DNA of 64,000 nt from JAIBJN01 sp963775625. GTDB lineage: Bacteria > Actinomycetota > Thermoleophilia > Gaiellales > Gaiellaceae. Positions 40,517-49,701 of the stretch are shown here, piece by piece. The DNA is taken from NCBI GenBank assembly GCA_963775625.1, contig CAVZJM010000004.1, positions 186,001 to 250,000 on the forward strand. Direction: 5' to 3'. The notes under the pieces were generated by a model. It was not told where the DNA came from. It worked only from the letters and a program-made list of their open reading frames with translations, and searched no databases. The position numbers and the translations under genes are program-made. Positions within the stretch are counted from its first letter, which is position 1, and every line of letters begins with the position of its first letter.

Positions 40517-40685
40517 TAAGAGCTCGTTTCGGAATGACGCCTCGCCGTCGGGGTGCGATGGTCGTTCCGAGACAAGGACGCAGGGAGCGCTCGTAGCAGG
40601 AAGCTACGGGCGCGACTGAGGACGCAGTCCTCGGGGCGAGCAGCGCGGCCCGGCGGCACAGGGCTTCATTCTGAGACGGGTTCTA
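40517..40685. repeat. Inverted-repeat element copy 3 (169 nt)
   Basis: Left arm TAAGAGCTCGTTTCGGAATGA and right arm TCATTCTGAGACGGGTTCTA flank a core with the hairpin CGTAGC-AGGAA-GCTACG (about 40591-40607). It lies between convergent genes; the right end supplies the TAG stop of the ABC ATPase gene. The 92 nt between the dehydrogenase stop and the left end (40425-40516) hold only a small GGGGTGCCCC palindrome. Confidence 0.88.
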
Positions 40686-42735
40686 AGTTAAAGGCGACGG
40701 GTCGGTCGGCGTTGCCTGCAGCCGGCGCAGCTCGTCCAGCGGGATGTGGCAGCGCATGGTGTGGCCCGGCCCGACCTCGGCGAGCGGTGGCTCCTCGCGC
40801 TCGCAGATCTCCCCGATCTTCCGCGGGCACCGGGTGTGGAAGACGCACCCCGAGGGAGGCTCGGCGGCGCTGGGAATCTCACCCTCCAGCCGGATCCGCG
40901 GCCGCTCCTCGCCTTCGAGCGCCGGGACCGCCGACAGGAGCGCCTCCGTGTACGGATGGTGCGGCCCCGTGAACACCGTGGCCGCGTCGCCGACCTCCAT
41001 GACGCGGCCGAGGTAGAGCACCGCGATGCGGTCGGCCAGGTAGCGGACGACGCCGAGGTCGTGGGAGATGAAGAGATAGGAGACGCCCTGCTCGGCCTGG
41101 AGGTCGACGAGCAGGTTCAGGATCGCCGCCTGCACCGAGACGTCCAGCGCGGAGGTCGGCTCGTCGCAGACGACGACGCGCGGGTCGCCGGCAAAGGCGC
41201 GCGCGATCGCCACGCGCTGCTTGAGGCCGCCGGAGAGCTGCGTCGGGCGGGCGGCGAGCTGCCGCTCGTCGAAGCGGACGGCACGCGCCAGCTCGCGCAC
41301 CCGCTCGTCCCGGCCCTCGCCACGCAGACCGACAAGCTTCGTCAGCGCCCGGGCGAGGATCCGCCGGGCTGAGAAGCGGCGGTTGAGGGCGGAGTCCGGG
41401 TTCTGGAAAACGATCTGAAGCGCCCGCACCTCCTCCCGTGCTCGATCGCCCAGCGCCGCGGGCAGAACCGCGCCGTCGAGCTCCACTACCGTGCCGGCGT
41501 CCGGCGTTGTCAGGCCCAGGAGGACGCGAGCGAGCGTCGTCTTGCCGCTCCCCGACTCTCCCACCAGCCCCAGGGTCTCCCCGGCGCCCACGCCCAGGGT
41601 GACGCCGGCGAGGGCCCGCACGTCCTGGCCGTCCTGGCGAAACGTCTTGGCCGCGTCGGCAATGGCCAGCAGCGGCGCCCCCCCGCCGGCCCGGGTGGCG
41701 CCGCCGGCGGGTCGAGCGTGTGAAGTGTGCGGAAGTTCGTGCGCGTCCGCCCAGAAATGACACCGGCTCACCCGCGCTGCCGACACTGGATGGAGCGGCG
41801 GCTCTTCCTCCCGGCAGATGTCGCGGACGAGAGCGCAGCGGTCGGCGAAGACGCAGCCCGGAAGGTCCGCGCCCGAGCTCGGGGAGGAGGCCGGGGATCG
41901 TGTCGAGCGGGCGCTCGCTCTTGCCGATGCCGCCGCGCGGAAGGCAGCGCAGGAGCCCGACGGTATACGGATGGCGCGGGTCGTGGAACACCTCGTCCGC
42001 CTGGCCTTCCTCCACCAGGCGCCCCGCGTAGAGGACGCCGACGCGGTCGCACATTCGCCGCACCACCGCGAGGTTGTGGCTGATGAAGAGGATGCTCGTC
42101 CCCAGCTCCTCGCGCAGTCCCGCGACGAGGTCCAGCACCTCTGCCTCCACGGTCGCATCGAGGCCGGTCGTGGGCTCGTCGAGGATAAGGAGAGCCGGGT
42201 CGGGGGCGAGCGCCATGGCGATGAGCGCGCGCTGTTGCATCCCGCCCGAGAGCTGATGCGGGTAGCGCCGCATCACGCTCGCCGGGTCGGCGATCTGCAC
42301 CCGGGCGAGCATCTCGCGGGCCTGCTCCCGGGCTCCGGCCGCGGGGGCTCCGGCGGCCTCGAACGCCTCCGCCACCTGTTCGCCGACCCGGATCGACGGG
42401 TTCAGGGCGGCGCCGGGATTCTGATAGACCATCGAGACCGCCCTGGAGCGGTGCCGACGGACCTCTCGCTCGGACATGGCCAGGAGGTCGGCGCCCCCGA
42501 CGTAGATCGAGCCGCTCGTCACCCGTCCGTTCCGCGGCAGGTAGCGCATGACGGCGAGCGCGGTCGTGGACTTCCCGCAGCCGGACTCGCCGACGAGGCC
42601 GTAGGAGCCTCCCGCCGGGATCGTCAGCGAGACGCCGCGCAGCACCTGACGCCACTGCCCGCGCACGCTGAAGGCCACGCCGAGGTCGTCGAGCTCGAGC
42701 GCCGGCGCGGCGGCGATTGCGGGAACGGCCGTCAT
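40683..42735 (-). CDS. Fused peptide-ABC ATPase, DppD-DppF type (frameshifted)
   Basis: Energy subunit of a dipeptide/oligopeptide/nickel-type importer with both ATPases in one chain of about 683 residues. The first ATPase has GLVGESGCGKSTTAL and LSGGMQQR; its C-terminal Cys motif is GCVFADRCALV. A Gly/Ala/Pro linker leads to the second ATPase with GLVGESGSGKTTLAR, LSGGLKQR and the Cys-rich GCVFHTRCPRKIGEIC. The frame breaks at about 41873: one extra G in a GGG run. Deleting it joins the halves without any stop between them. Start ATG 42735 overlaps the permease stop. The last codon lies in repeat copy 3. Confidence 0.85.
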
Positions 42736-43610
42736 CGCTCGAACGCCTGGGTTAGGCCGTCGGCGATCAGATTGACGCCGACGACGAGGGTGGCGATGGC
42801 AAGCGCGGGGAAGAGCGTCGGCCACCAGTCGCCTGCGCTCAGGAGCCCGTAGTTCTCGAAGATCTGCAGGCCCCAGTCGGGGGCGGGCGGCTGGATGCCG
42901 AATCCGAGAAACGAGAGCGTGGCGATGGCGAAGATCGCGTAGCCGAGCCGCACCGTGAACTCCACCAGCACCGGGCCGAGGACGTTCGGGAGAATCTCGC
43001 CGAAGAGCACATACGGCGCGTGCTCGTTTCGCAGGCGCGCGGCCTCGACGTACTCGAGCTCCCGCTCCGAAAGCACGGCGGCGCGCACGGTTCGCGCGAT
43101 GATCGGCGTGAAGACGATGCCGATGACGAGGATCACCGTCACCCGCGAGGGCCCGAGCGCCGTGAGCGCCAGCAGGCCGATGACGACGACCGGAATCGCG
43201 AGGAACGCGTCGACGACGCGCATGATCGCCTCGTCCGTGAAGCCGCGGAAGTAGCCGGTGACAAGCCCGAGCGCCGTGCCGAGCACCGTGCCGAGCAGCG
43301 TGGCGAGCAGGGCGACGATCAGGATGTCTCGGGCGCCCACGATCACGCGCGAAAAGACGTCTCGCCCGAGGCGATCGGTGCCGAACCAGTGCTCGGACGA
43401 CGGCGGCTGCAGCTTGTTGAGGATGTCGTCGGCATAAGGGTCGTCGGGAACGACGGCCGGGCCGAAGACTGCGCAGAAGACCCAGAAGGCGACGATGACC
43501 GCCCCGGCCAGAAACGTCTTCGAGCGGAGGACGATCCGGATCCGCTCGCGCCTTGAGGCCCGCGCCGAGTCGTGAACGACGATCGGGGCGATCTCGTCGA
43601 CCGTGCTCAT
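42732..43610 (-). CDS. Peptide-type ABC permease, DppC-like
   Basis: 292 residues with an N-terminal cytoplasmic stretch, a first transmembrane helix (about 32-52) and five more, plus the permease EAA loop YVEAARLRNEHAPYVLFGEILPN. The opening after helix 1 (DPYADDILNKLQPPSSEHWFGTD with LGRDVFSR) is the DppC/OppC hallmark. Overlaps both neighbours by 4 nt, so the importer genes are translationally coupled. Confidence 0.92.
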   Translation of the reverse strand: MSTVDEIAPIVVHDSARASRRERIRIVLRSKTFLAGAVIVAFWVFCAVFGPAVVPDDPYADDILNKLQPPSSEHWFGTDRLGRDVFSRVIVGARDILIVALLATLLGTVLGTALGLVTGYFRGFTDEAIMRVVDAFLAIPVVVIGLLALTALGPSRVTVILVIGIVFTPIIARTVRAAVLSERELEYVEAARLRNEHAPYVLFGEILPNVLGPVLVEFTVRLGYAIFAIATLSFLGFGIQPPAPDWGLQIFENYGLLSAGDWWPTLFPALAIATLVVGVNLIADGLTQAFER

Positions 43611-44608
43611 GGCAGCGGAACCTCCACCGGCAGTTCGAGCGGCTCGACTACGCCGACGTCCTCGCCCCCGTAGCGGATGCGCGGGTTCAGGTAGGCGTAG
43701 GCGAGGTCGGCGACGAGCGTTGCCAGGAGATAGACGATCCCGATCACGAGCACGGTGCCCTGGAGCAGCGGGAAGTCCTTCTGGTCGGCCGCGCGGAAAA
43801 TCAGCCGTCCGATGCCCGGGTAGTTGAAGATCAGCTCGATCGCAACCAGGCCGCCGATCAGGTATCCGGTCTGCGTCGCGACGACGGCGATCGTCGGCAG
43901 GAGAGAGTTGCGGAGGACGTGCCGGCGGATCACGGTTCGGCGCGGCAGCCCCTTGAGGACCGCCGTCCGCGTGTAGTCCGAATCCAGCGCTTCCACGGTC
44001 CCCGCCCGCGCCATGCGCGCCAGGTAGCCGAAGAGGACGAAGACGAGGCAGAGGGCGGGCAGGATCAGGTACTCGACCTGCGTGAGAAAGCCGGCTCCCG
44101 GAGGCGCCTGCGCCGTCACGGGGAGCACGTCGAGCCAGACGCCGAAGACGAGGATCATGACCACCGCCCAGACGAAGTCGGGGATTGCCGAGGCCGAGAG
44201 GCCACCCACGGAGATGGACCGATCGGCGGCCCGTCCCTCGTAGAGCGCTGCGGTGACCCCTCCGAGGATCCCGAGCGGAACGACGAGCAGGAAGGCGAGG
44301 AAGGCGAGCTTGGCCGAGTTCCAGAGCGCCGGCCCGATCATCTCGTCCACCGGACGGCGGAAGGCGTACGACTCGCCCAGGTCTCCCTGGAAGATCCCCG
44401 CCACCCAGTCGCCGTAGCGGACGAGAACGGGCTGGTCGGTTCCGAGCTCCTCGTTCAGGGCCTCGACGGTCTCGGGCGCGGCAGTGGGCCCGAGGATGCT
44501 GCGGGCGACGTCGCCCGGCATCACCTCGGTGGCGACGAACACGATCACGCTCAGCAGCCAGAGCGTGACGAGGGCGAGCGCGATCCGCCTGAGGAGGAAG
44601 CGTCCCAT
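43607..44608 (-). CDS. Peptide-type ABC permease, DppB-like
   Basis: 333 residues, six transmembrane helices, with the N-terminal helix of the DppB family (RFLLRRIALALVTLWLLSV), the conserved GDLGESYAFRRPV and the EAA loop YTRTAVLKGLPRRTVIRRHVLRN within limits of the family. Partner of the DppC-like permease. Starts 18 nt after the binding-protein gene. Confidence 0.92.
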   Translation of the reverse strand: MGRFLLRRIALALVTLWLLSVIVFVATEVMPGDVARSILGPTAAPETVEALNEELGTDQPVLVRYGDWVAGIFQGDLGESYAFRRPVDEMIGPALWNSAKLAFLAFLLVVPLGILGGVTAALYEGRAADRSISVGGLSASAIPDFVWAVVMILVFGVWLDVLPVTAQAPPGAGFLTQVEYLILPALCLVFVLFGYLARMARAGTVEALDSDYTRTAVLKGLPRRTVIRRHVLRNSLLPTIAVVATQTGYLIGGLVAIELIFNYPGIGRLIFRAADQKDFPLLQGTVLVIGIVYLLATLVADLAYAYLNPRIRYGGEDVGVVEPLELPVEVPLP

Positions 44609-44626
44609 GGCGGCCGCTGGTTCGTC

Positions 44627-46313
44627 CTAACCTATAAAGCCTGCCTGGCTCAGGTCGAAGTGGCCCATCCCGGTCGGCTCGACCCCGGCCACGTTCTTGG
44701 TCGCCGCGAGATGGAAGTAGAAGTAGGGGTAGATCGCCGGCGACTCGTCGAGGAGCGTCTCCTGGATCTGCTTGGCGACTGCACGCTGCGAGTCGAGGTC
44801 GAAGGCGGCCACATAGTCGGCCACGAGCGTGTCGAACGCGGGGTTCTTGAAGTGCGGGGCGTTCCAGGGGCCCTTGCTCCCGAGTGACGACGAGAGGAAC
44901 ACGTTCGGCACGCCGCGATGGCCCCAGTCGGTGATCCCGAAGGGCGAGTCGAGCCAGCGCGAGCCGCCGTACGTGTAGTCGCCGTAGTAGGCCCCGTCGT
45001 CGGTGATCTGGAGCTCGACGGTGACGCCGATCTCCTGCCAGGCGTTCTGGAGGAGCACGGCGAGGTCGGGGATCTCGAAGCCCTGCCAGCTCTCGAGCTT
45101 GACCTTGAAGCCGCCGCCCTGCCCGGCGTCCTGGAGCAGCTGCCTGGCCTGCTCGAGGTCCTGCTCCCGCTGCGGCACGGCCGGGTCGGTGGAGGGGAAG
45201 ACCGGCGCGAAGGGGCTGTCGTTGCCGAGGTCGGCCCTTCCGTCGAAGAGACCGTCGACCAGCGCCTGGCGGTCGACGGCGAGGGCCATTGCCTGCCGCA
45301 CCCGCTTGTCCGTGAACGGCTCCTTGTCCGTCCGCATGTGGACCTTCCGGTGCTGCGACGGCGCGGAGCTCGATGATGGTGTAGCTCGGGTCCTCGAGGA
45401 GGGCACCGCCGCCGGCGACCGAGAAGTTGGAGACGACGTCGACCTCTCCGCCCTGGAGCGCAAGCACGCGGGCCTGCTCGTCCTCGTAGTACTTGACCTC
45501 GCTCGTGTCGGCAAGCGGCGTCCGGCTCGTGTCCCAGTAGTCCGGGTTCTTGACGTAGGTGACGCCGACCTCGGGCGTGTACGTGTCCAGCTTCCAGGGC
45601 CCGGTGCCGATGAAGGTCGACTCCCAGTCGCCCGTATAGGTCTTCGGGAGGATGATCAGGTTGTAGTTGTCGGAGCTGACCAGGTAGGGGAAGTTGCCGT
45701 TGGGGGCGTCGAGCGTGAACTCGACGGTCGACTCGTCGACGAGCTTGGTGTTGCCCGCCGAGAGCGCGCCCGTCAGGGCCGAGAGGGCGTTCGACTCGTT
45801 GCCGAGGTGGTACTCGACCGTGGCGACGACGTCCTCGGCGGTGAGCGGCGCGCCGTCGTGGAAGGTGACGCCCTGGCGGATGGCGAACGTCCAGACGCTC
45901 CCGTCCTCGTTCGGCTCCCAGCTCTCCGCGATCCGCGGCTGGAGCATCAGCTCGTCGTCGGACCACGCCAGGTACTCGCCCGACTGGCCGAGCGTCGCGA
46001 GCCCGCCCTCGTCGCCGACGGTGAGCGGGTCGAGCGCGCCGGCCGGGGAGATGAGGGCGGTGCGGAGCGTGCCGCCTGCCTGCGGCCCGCCGCCCGTCGT
46101 GTCGGTGGCGCCGGTCGCCGAGCTCTCGTCGTCGTCACCGCCGCACGCCGCGGCGAGAAAGGAGAGCGCCGGCAGGGAAAGGCCCAGCACGGTCCCTCGG
46201 CGCACGAACTCCCGGCGACTGATCTTGCCTGCCGAGAGCTCGTCGATCAGGTGGTTCTCGATCTCGGAGCGCTCGCGGCGCACCTCGTCGACCCGGTGCT
46301 GCCTCGGATCCAT
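44627..46313 (-). CDS. ABC extracellular solute-binding protein family 5, lipoprotein (frameshifted)
   Basis: Binding subunit of the importer, about 561 residues repaired. The N-terminus has a Tat-like RREFVRRG followed by a hydrophobic stretch and lipobox LAAAC (Cys about 57), then a Gly/Asp/Ser linker. Family-5 features: WTFAIRQGVTFHDGAPLTAEDV and TDKRVRQAMALAVDR. The frame breaks near 45366: one extra C after GAGCTC. Upstream part runs from ATG 46313, downstream part to the TAG at 44627. Substrate (peptide, nickel, opine) is not readable. Confidence 0.85.
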
Positions 46314-46356
46314 GTCCTCTCCTTCCCCGGTACGGGTTCGGCGGGTAAGCGCCCGC

Positions 46357-46385
46357 CTTATAGCTCATCGTCTGGACACGGTCAA
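46357..46385 (-). promoter_or_regulatory. Sigma-70-type promoter of the ABC importer operon
   Basis: On the minus strand TTGACC (46385-46380), a 17-nt spacer and TATAAG (46362-46357) lie about 43 nt before the binding-protein ATG. This is the only clear -35/-10 pair I found; a second TATAAG at 46424-46419 has no good -35. Confidence 0.65.
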
Positions 46386-46456
46386 TTCGTCCGCTCTCGC
46401 CCACGTCGGCGGGATCTTCTTATAGACGGCTTCCACGTGCTGAAGTTTGGCGAGCG

Positions 46457-47086
46457 CTAGCCGAACCTGCGAACGGCGCGCCAGACCTCGGCTCCGCCGT
46501 AGTCGATGTAGCGGGTCCTCGTCAGGCGCAGCTCACCACCCTCGAGAATGCCTCCCGGCAGCCTGCCCTGGTGGAGACGGATCTCGTGGTAGTTGCGCGG
46601 CGAGATCCCGACAGCCTCCCTGTGAATGGGATTCTCGCCCCACCTCGTCGGCCCGTCGGGCCTCGTGAAGAGAATCAGGTTTCCGTAGGCGCCCTTGACC
46701 AGCTCGAGGTCGTAGTAGCTCAGCAGGCCGTGCGCCGCATAGGTGCTCATGCTGGCGACGAGCCTCTCCTCGAGGTCGAAGAGCAAGGGTGTGTCGGCGT
46801 CCTCCCGCGGTCGCCCGAAGAAGCCGACGACCAGCAGGTCTCGGGCCTCGATGAGGGCGTCGGTCTCGGGCACGACCAGCAGATGCCGGAGCCCCGCCGT
46901 GTCCGTCTCTCGGATGATCACGTTCCTGCGGCTCTCGGACGGCTCGACGCACCACGCTCGCGCGCGCTCACGCTCGTGCGCGAGCAGCAACCGCAGGGCC
47001 TCCTCCTCCCGGCGCGTGTGACTCGGGTCGGCGAAGGGCCGGTCCGGAACCTCTTCGTCCGGGCCGAGCTCGATCTCGTCAGCCAT
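46457..47086 (-). CDS. Conserved protein of unknown function
   Basis: 209 residues, soluble, no signal peptide or membrane helix. I do not recognise a domain. Visible features: an acidic N-terminus, a middle with ESRRNVIIRETDTAGLRHLLVVPETDA, then LSYYDLELVKGAYGNLI, FTRPDGPTRWGENPIHREA and YHEIRLHQGRLPGG, rich in Tyr, Trp, His and Arg as in an enzyme or ligand-binding site. It lies 23 nt behind the lyase-fold gene on the same strand. A TAGGTT box 6 nt upstream supports the ATG and a separate promoter. Confidence 0.7.
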   Translation of the reverse strand: MADEIELGPDEEVPDRPFADPSHTRREEEALRLLLAHERERARAWCVEPSESRRNVIIRETDTAGLRHLLVVPETDALIEARDLLVVGFFGRPREDADTPLLFDLEERLVASMSTYAAHGLLSYYDLELVKGAYGNLILFTRPDGPTRWGENPIHREAVGISPRNYHEIRLHQGRLPGGILEGGELRLTRTRYIDYGGAEVWRAVRRFG

Positions 47087-47092
47087 GGCTGG

Positions 47093-47098
47093 AACCTA
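47093..47098 (-). promoter_or_regulatory. Putative leaderless -10 box for the unknown gene
   Basis: TAGGTT on the minus strand lies 6 nt before the ATG at 47086. Confidence 0.45.
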
Positions 47099-47109
47099 GC
47101 GGAAGGCGG

Positions 47110-48543
47110 TCAGGAGACCAGTGACCGCGTCCGGATGAGCCCTCGCACGGGCTCGAGGTCCGGAAGGACGGTGTCGCCTTCGGCAAGGAACGGGACGATC
47201 TCGCGCACCCGCGCGTGCGCCGCGGCTGTGCCCCTCCCGAGCCGGCCCGGGCGGCGGAGATCGACCGCCTGGGCGGCGATGACCAGCTCGATTGCGACCA
47301 CCGACTCGCCGAGCGCGACCATCTCGGCCAGCCGGCGGGCAGCCAGCGGGGCCATCGTCATCCGATCCTCGATTCCCTCCGCATGCGTGGTCGTCACCAG
47401 CTCGTAGGAGACGGGCTGAGCGAGGAGACGCGCCTCCGCGGTGAGCGCCTGCGCGGTGACGCCGTGCTCGCCCAGCGAGTTCTCGGCCAGCCCCTGCCGC
47501 GGTGCCAGCCCATCCGGGAGCCCGGTGAGCGGCCCCTGCAGAAGCTTCAGCAGCCGCTCCGCCGAAGTCGTGAGCGCGGGGGCAAGCGCGATGCGGAGGA
47601 AGTCGAGGGCCGCGGCCAGCGGGAGGATCTCGAAGTTCGCCACCGAGACGATGCGATCCTCGTCCGGGACGACGAGCGGGTTCTCCTGCGACGCGTTGAG
47701 CTCGATCTCGAGCTGGCCGCGCGCGAACGTGAGCGCGTCTCGCAAGGCTCCGTGCAGCTGGGGGAGGCCGCGGAAGGAGAGCGGATCCTGGAGGTGTCGC
47801 GCCGCCGCGGGCTCCCAGAGCGAGCTCCCTTCGAGCAGGTCTCGGAGGCGGGTCAGGGACTCGGCGAGGCCCGGATACGGTCGCGCCTGGGAGATCGCGG
47901 GGTGCAGCAGCGTCAGATTGGCGGCGAAGGCCTCGAGGTCGAGCGCGCCTGCCACGTCCATGGCCTCGAGCAGGCGCTCCGTGTCGGCCGTCGCCAGCGC
48001 CGCCATGCCGGTCGAGAACGCGTTCGAGTTGACGAGCGCGAGCCCTTCCTTCGCCTCGAGCTCCACGTCTGCGAAGAGGCCGTGCGCGAGGTCGGCCATC
48101 GCGGGAAGGTCGGCCTGGCCGAGCGAGCCCAGAAGCCGGACGCGGGGGTGCTCGCCCCCGTTCAGCGCGGCGGTCAGCCGCTCGGCGATCTCCGGTCGGA
48201 CGCCTGGCGTGCCGCTGGCCAGCGCGTTCGCCAGCCGGAGCATCGTCGCGCGCACGATCTCGGCGGACGCGTCCGGGCCGGCGCCGACCAGGTGGTTTGC
48301 GATCAGGGCGCGGTTGAAGGCGCCGACCTCCGCGGCCGGGACGGGGACCTTCTTCCTCGCGCCGACGCCGGTCGTCATCCCGTAGACGGCGTCGCCGCGC
48401 TCGAGCACGCGCTCGACCACCGCCCTGGTAACGCCCATCCGCTCAACGGCGTCGGGGGCGAGCTCGACGGCCGCGCCTTCGCGCGCGACCGCCACGACCT
48501 CCCCGATCGTCAGGCTCCGGCCGTCGAGGACGACGGTCGTCAG
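47110..48543 (-). CDS. Aromatic amino acid lyase (HAL/PAL) homologue lacking the MIO triad
   Basis: 477 residues with the lyase scaffold: TTVVLDGRSLT, Tyr54 in VYGMTTGVG, LVNSNAFSTG, LQDPLSFRGLPQ, NASQENPLV and ENSLGEHGVT. In active lyases the cofactor MIO forms from Ala-Ser-Gly in GSVGASGDLAPLAH; here the stretch is GSLGQADLPAMADLAH (about 139-154), with no Ser-Gly. Histidine or phenylalanine deamination is therefore unlikely by the usual route. The start is CTG at 48543, in a CTGA overlap with the upstream stop; no ATG/GTG/TTG fits. No other hut gene is near. Confidence 0.82.
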   Translation of the reverse strand: MTTVVLDGRSLTIGEVVAVAREGAAVELAPDAVERMGVTRAVVERVLERGDAVYGMTTGVGARKKVPVPAAEVGAFNRALIANHLVGAGPDASAEIVRATMLRLANALASGTPGVRPEIAERLTAALNGGEHPRVRLLGSLGQADLPAMADLAHGLFADVELEAKEGLALVNSNAFSTGMAALATADTERLLEAMDVAGALDLEAFAANLTLLHPAISQARPYPGLAESLTRLRDLLEGSSLWEPAAARHLQDPLSFRGLPQLHGALRDALTFARGQLEIELNASQENPLVVPDEDRIVSVANFEILPLAAALDFLRIALAPALTTSAERLLKLLQGPLTGLPDGLAPRQGLAENSLGEHGVTAQALTAEARLLAQPVSYELVTTTHAEGIEDRMTMAPLAARRLAEMVALGESVVAIELVIAAQAVDLRRPGRLGRGTAAAHARVREIVPFLAEGDTVLPDLEPVRGLIRTRSLVS

Positions 48544-49643
48544 CCCCAGACCTCCGCTGCCGTCTCGGCGATCGTCGTGAGCTTCGCCCGCTCGTCCTCC
48601 AGCGAGAGCGAGTTGCCCACGACCGAGGTCGAGAAGCCACACTGGGTCGAGAGGGCGAGCCGCTCCAGCGGCACCACGCTCGCCGCCTCCCGGATCCGGC
48701 CTGCAAGGTCCGCGACCGTCTCGCGCCGCGCTGTCTTCGTCGTCACGAGCCCGAGCACGCAGATCGCGTCGTCGGGGACGTGCGCCAGCGGCTCGAAGCC
48801 GCCGGAGCGGGCGTCGTCGTACTCGAGCAGGAGACGCTGAGCTTTCACCCGGGTGAAGAGCCGCTCGGCGAGCCAGTCGTAGCCGCCTTCCACAAGCCAG
48901 CGGCTCGCCTGGTTCCCACGGCAGAGGTGAAAGCCGAAGGTCACGCCGGGATGATCGCCGATCACGAGGTTGTCGAGCTCGCTGCCGAAGTCGAGCCAGC
49001 GGTCGGCCGGCCATCCCCTGCTCTCGTAGAACGCCCTGTACCTCTCGTCGAGGAGCAGCGGGTAGTGGGGAGCGTCGAGCTGGACGTAGGTGGCTCCGAG
49101 CTCGACGAGCTCCTCCACCTCCTCCCTGAGGATCCCGGCCACGTCTGCGAGGAATGCCTCCAGGGTCGGATAGGCGTCGCGGGAGCGCTCGGGGTCGTAG
49201 AAGTTCGCGAAGAGGCTGGGACTGGGCAGCGTGACCTTGAGGACGCGGTCCGTGCGTCCACGGGCATAGGCGAACTCCTCGCCGGCGAGCGACCGCCGCC
49301 GCCGGAGCGGCCCCACGACCGCGATGGGAGGACGGTCGACCGTGAGGTCCCCCAGCTCCTCGGAGTGCCACTCGCCCCAGAGGAACGCATCGAGGTCCCA
49401 CTCGCCGAAGCCGTCGACCGCCGCGGGGAGCTGGCTCTGGAACGAGAGCCGGCGCATCTCGCCGTCGGTGACGACCTCGAGCCCGGCCTCCTCCTGAAGT
49501 TTCAGCGCATCGTCGACGGCCCGGTCCTCGACCTGCTTGAACGCCGCGACGGTGAGCTCGCCGGCTTCGAGCTGTCGTCGGGCCTCGAGCAGCGCGGGTG
49601 GTCGGAGCAGGCTTCCGACCACGTCGGTGCGGGCCTCGAGCAC
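48540..49643 (-). CDS. MetE-like cobalamin-independent methionine synthase C-terminal homologue
   Basis: 367 residues matching the catalytic barrel of MetE without its N-terminal half. Zinc-site candidates are GFHLCRGN and LSTQCGFSTS; also RTDVVGSLLRPP at the N-terminus, VQLDAPHYP and the late GLVTTKTARRE. Such short homologues move methyl or other groups to thiols, or cleave C-S/C-P compounds; the substrate is unknown. GTG 49643 is preferred over an upstream start because a TACGCT box lies 6 nt before it. Coupled to the lyase homologue. Confidence 0.82.
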   Translation of the reverse strand: MLEARTDVVGSLLRPPALLEARRQLEAGELTVAAFKQVEDRAVDDALKLQEEAGLEVVTDGEMRRLSFQSQLPAAVDGFGEWDLDAFLWGEWHSEELGDLTVDRPPIAVVGPLRRRRSLAGEEFAYARGRTDRVLKVTLPSPSLFANFYDPERSRDAYPTLEAFLADVAGILREEVEELVELGATYVQLDAPHYPLLLDERYRAFYESRGWPADRWLDFGSELDNLVIGDHPGVTFGFHLCRGNQASRWLVEGGYDWLAERLFTRVKAQRLLLEYDDARSGGFEPLAHVPDDAICVLGLVTTKTARRETVADLAGRIREAASVVPLERLALSTQCGFSTSVVGNSLSLEDERAKLTTIAETAAEVWG

Positions 49644-49649
49644 GAAGAC

Positions 49650-49655
49650 AGCGTA
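49650..49655 (-). promoter_or_regulatory. Putative leaderless -10 box for the MetE-like gene
   Basis: TACGCT on the minus strand lies 6 nt before the GTG at 49643 in the 58-nt divergent gap. A TAGCAT at 49673-49678 faces the ATP-grasp gene. Confidence 0.5.
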
Positions 49656-49701
49656 GAGAGAGTCACGCCAGCTAGCATTTCGGCGCGCCGGGGCGCGTTT
49701 C

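Noticed and set aside
46408..46447. Second promoter (TATAAG at 46424-46419) for the importer operon
   Set aside because: No acceptable -35 at 16-18 nt and the other promoter is much better.
47110..48543. Histidine utilisation (hutH) assignment
   Set aside because: The MIO triad is missing and no hutU, hutI or hutG is nearby, so the symbol would mislead.
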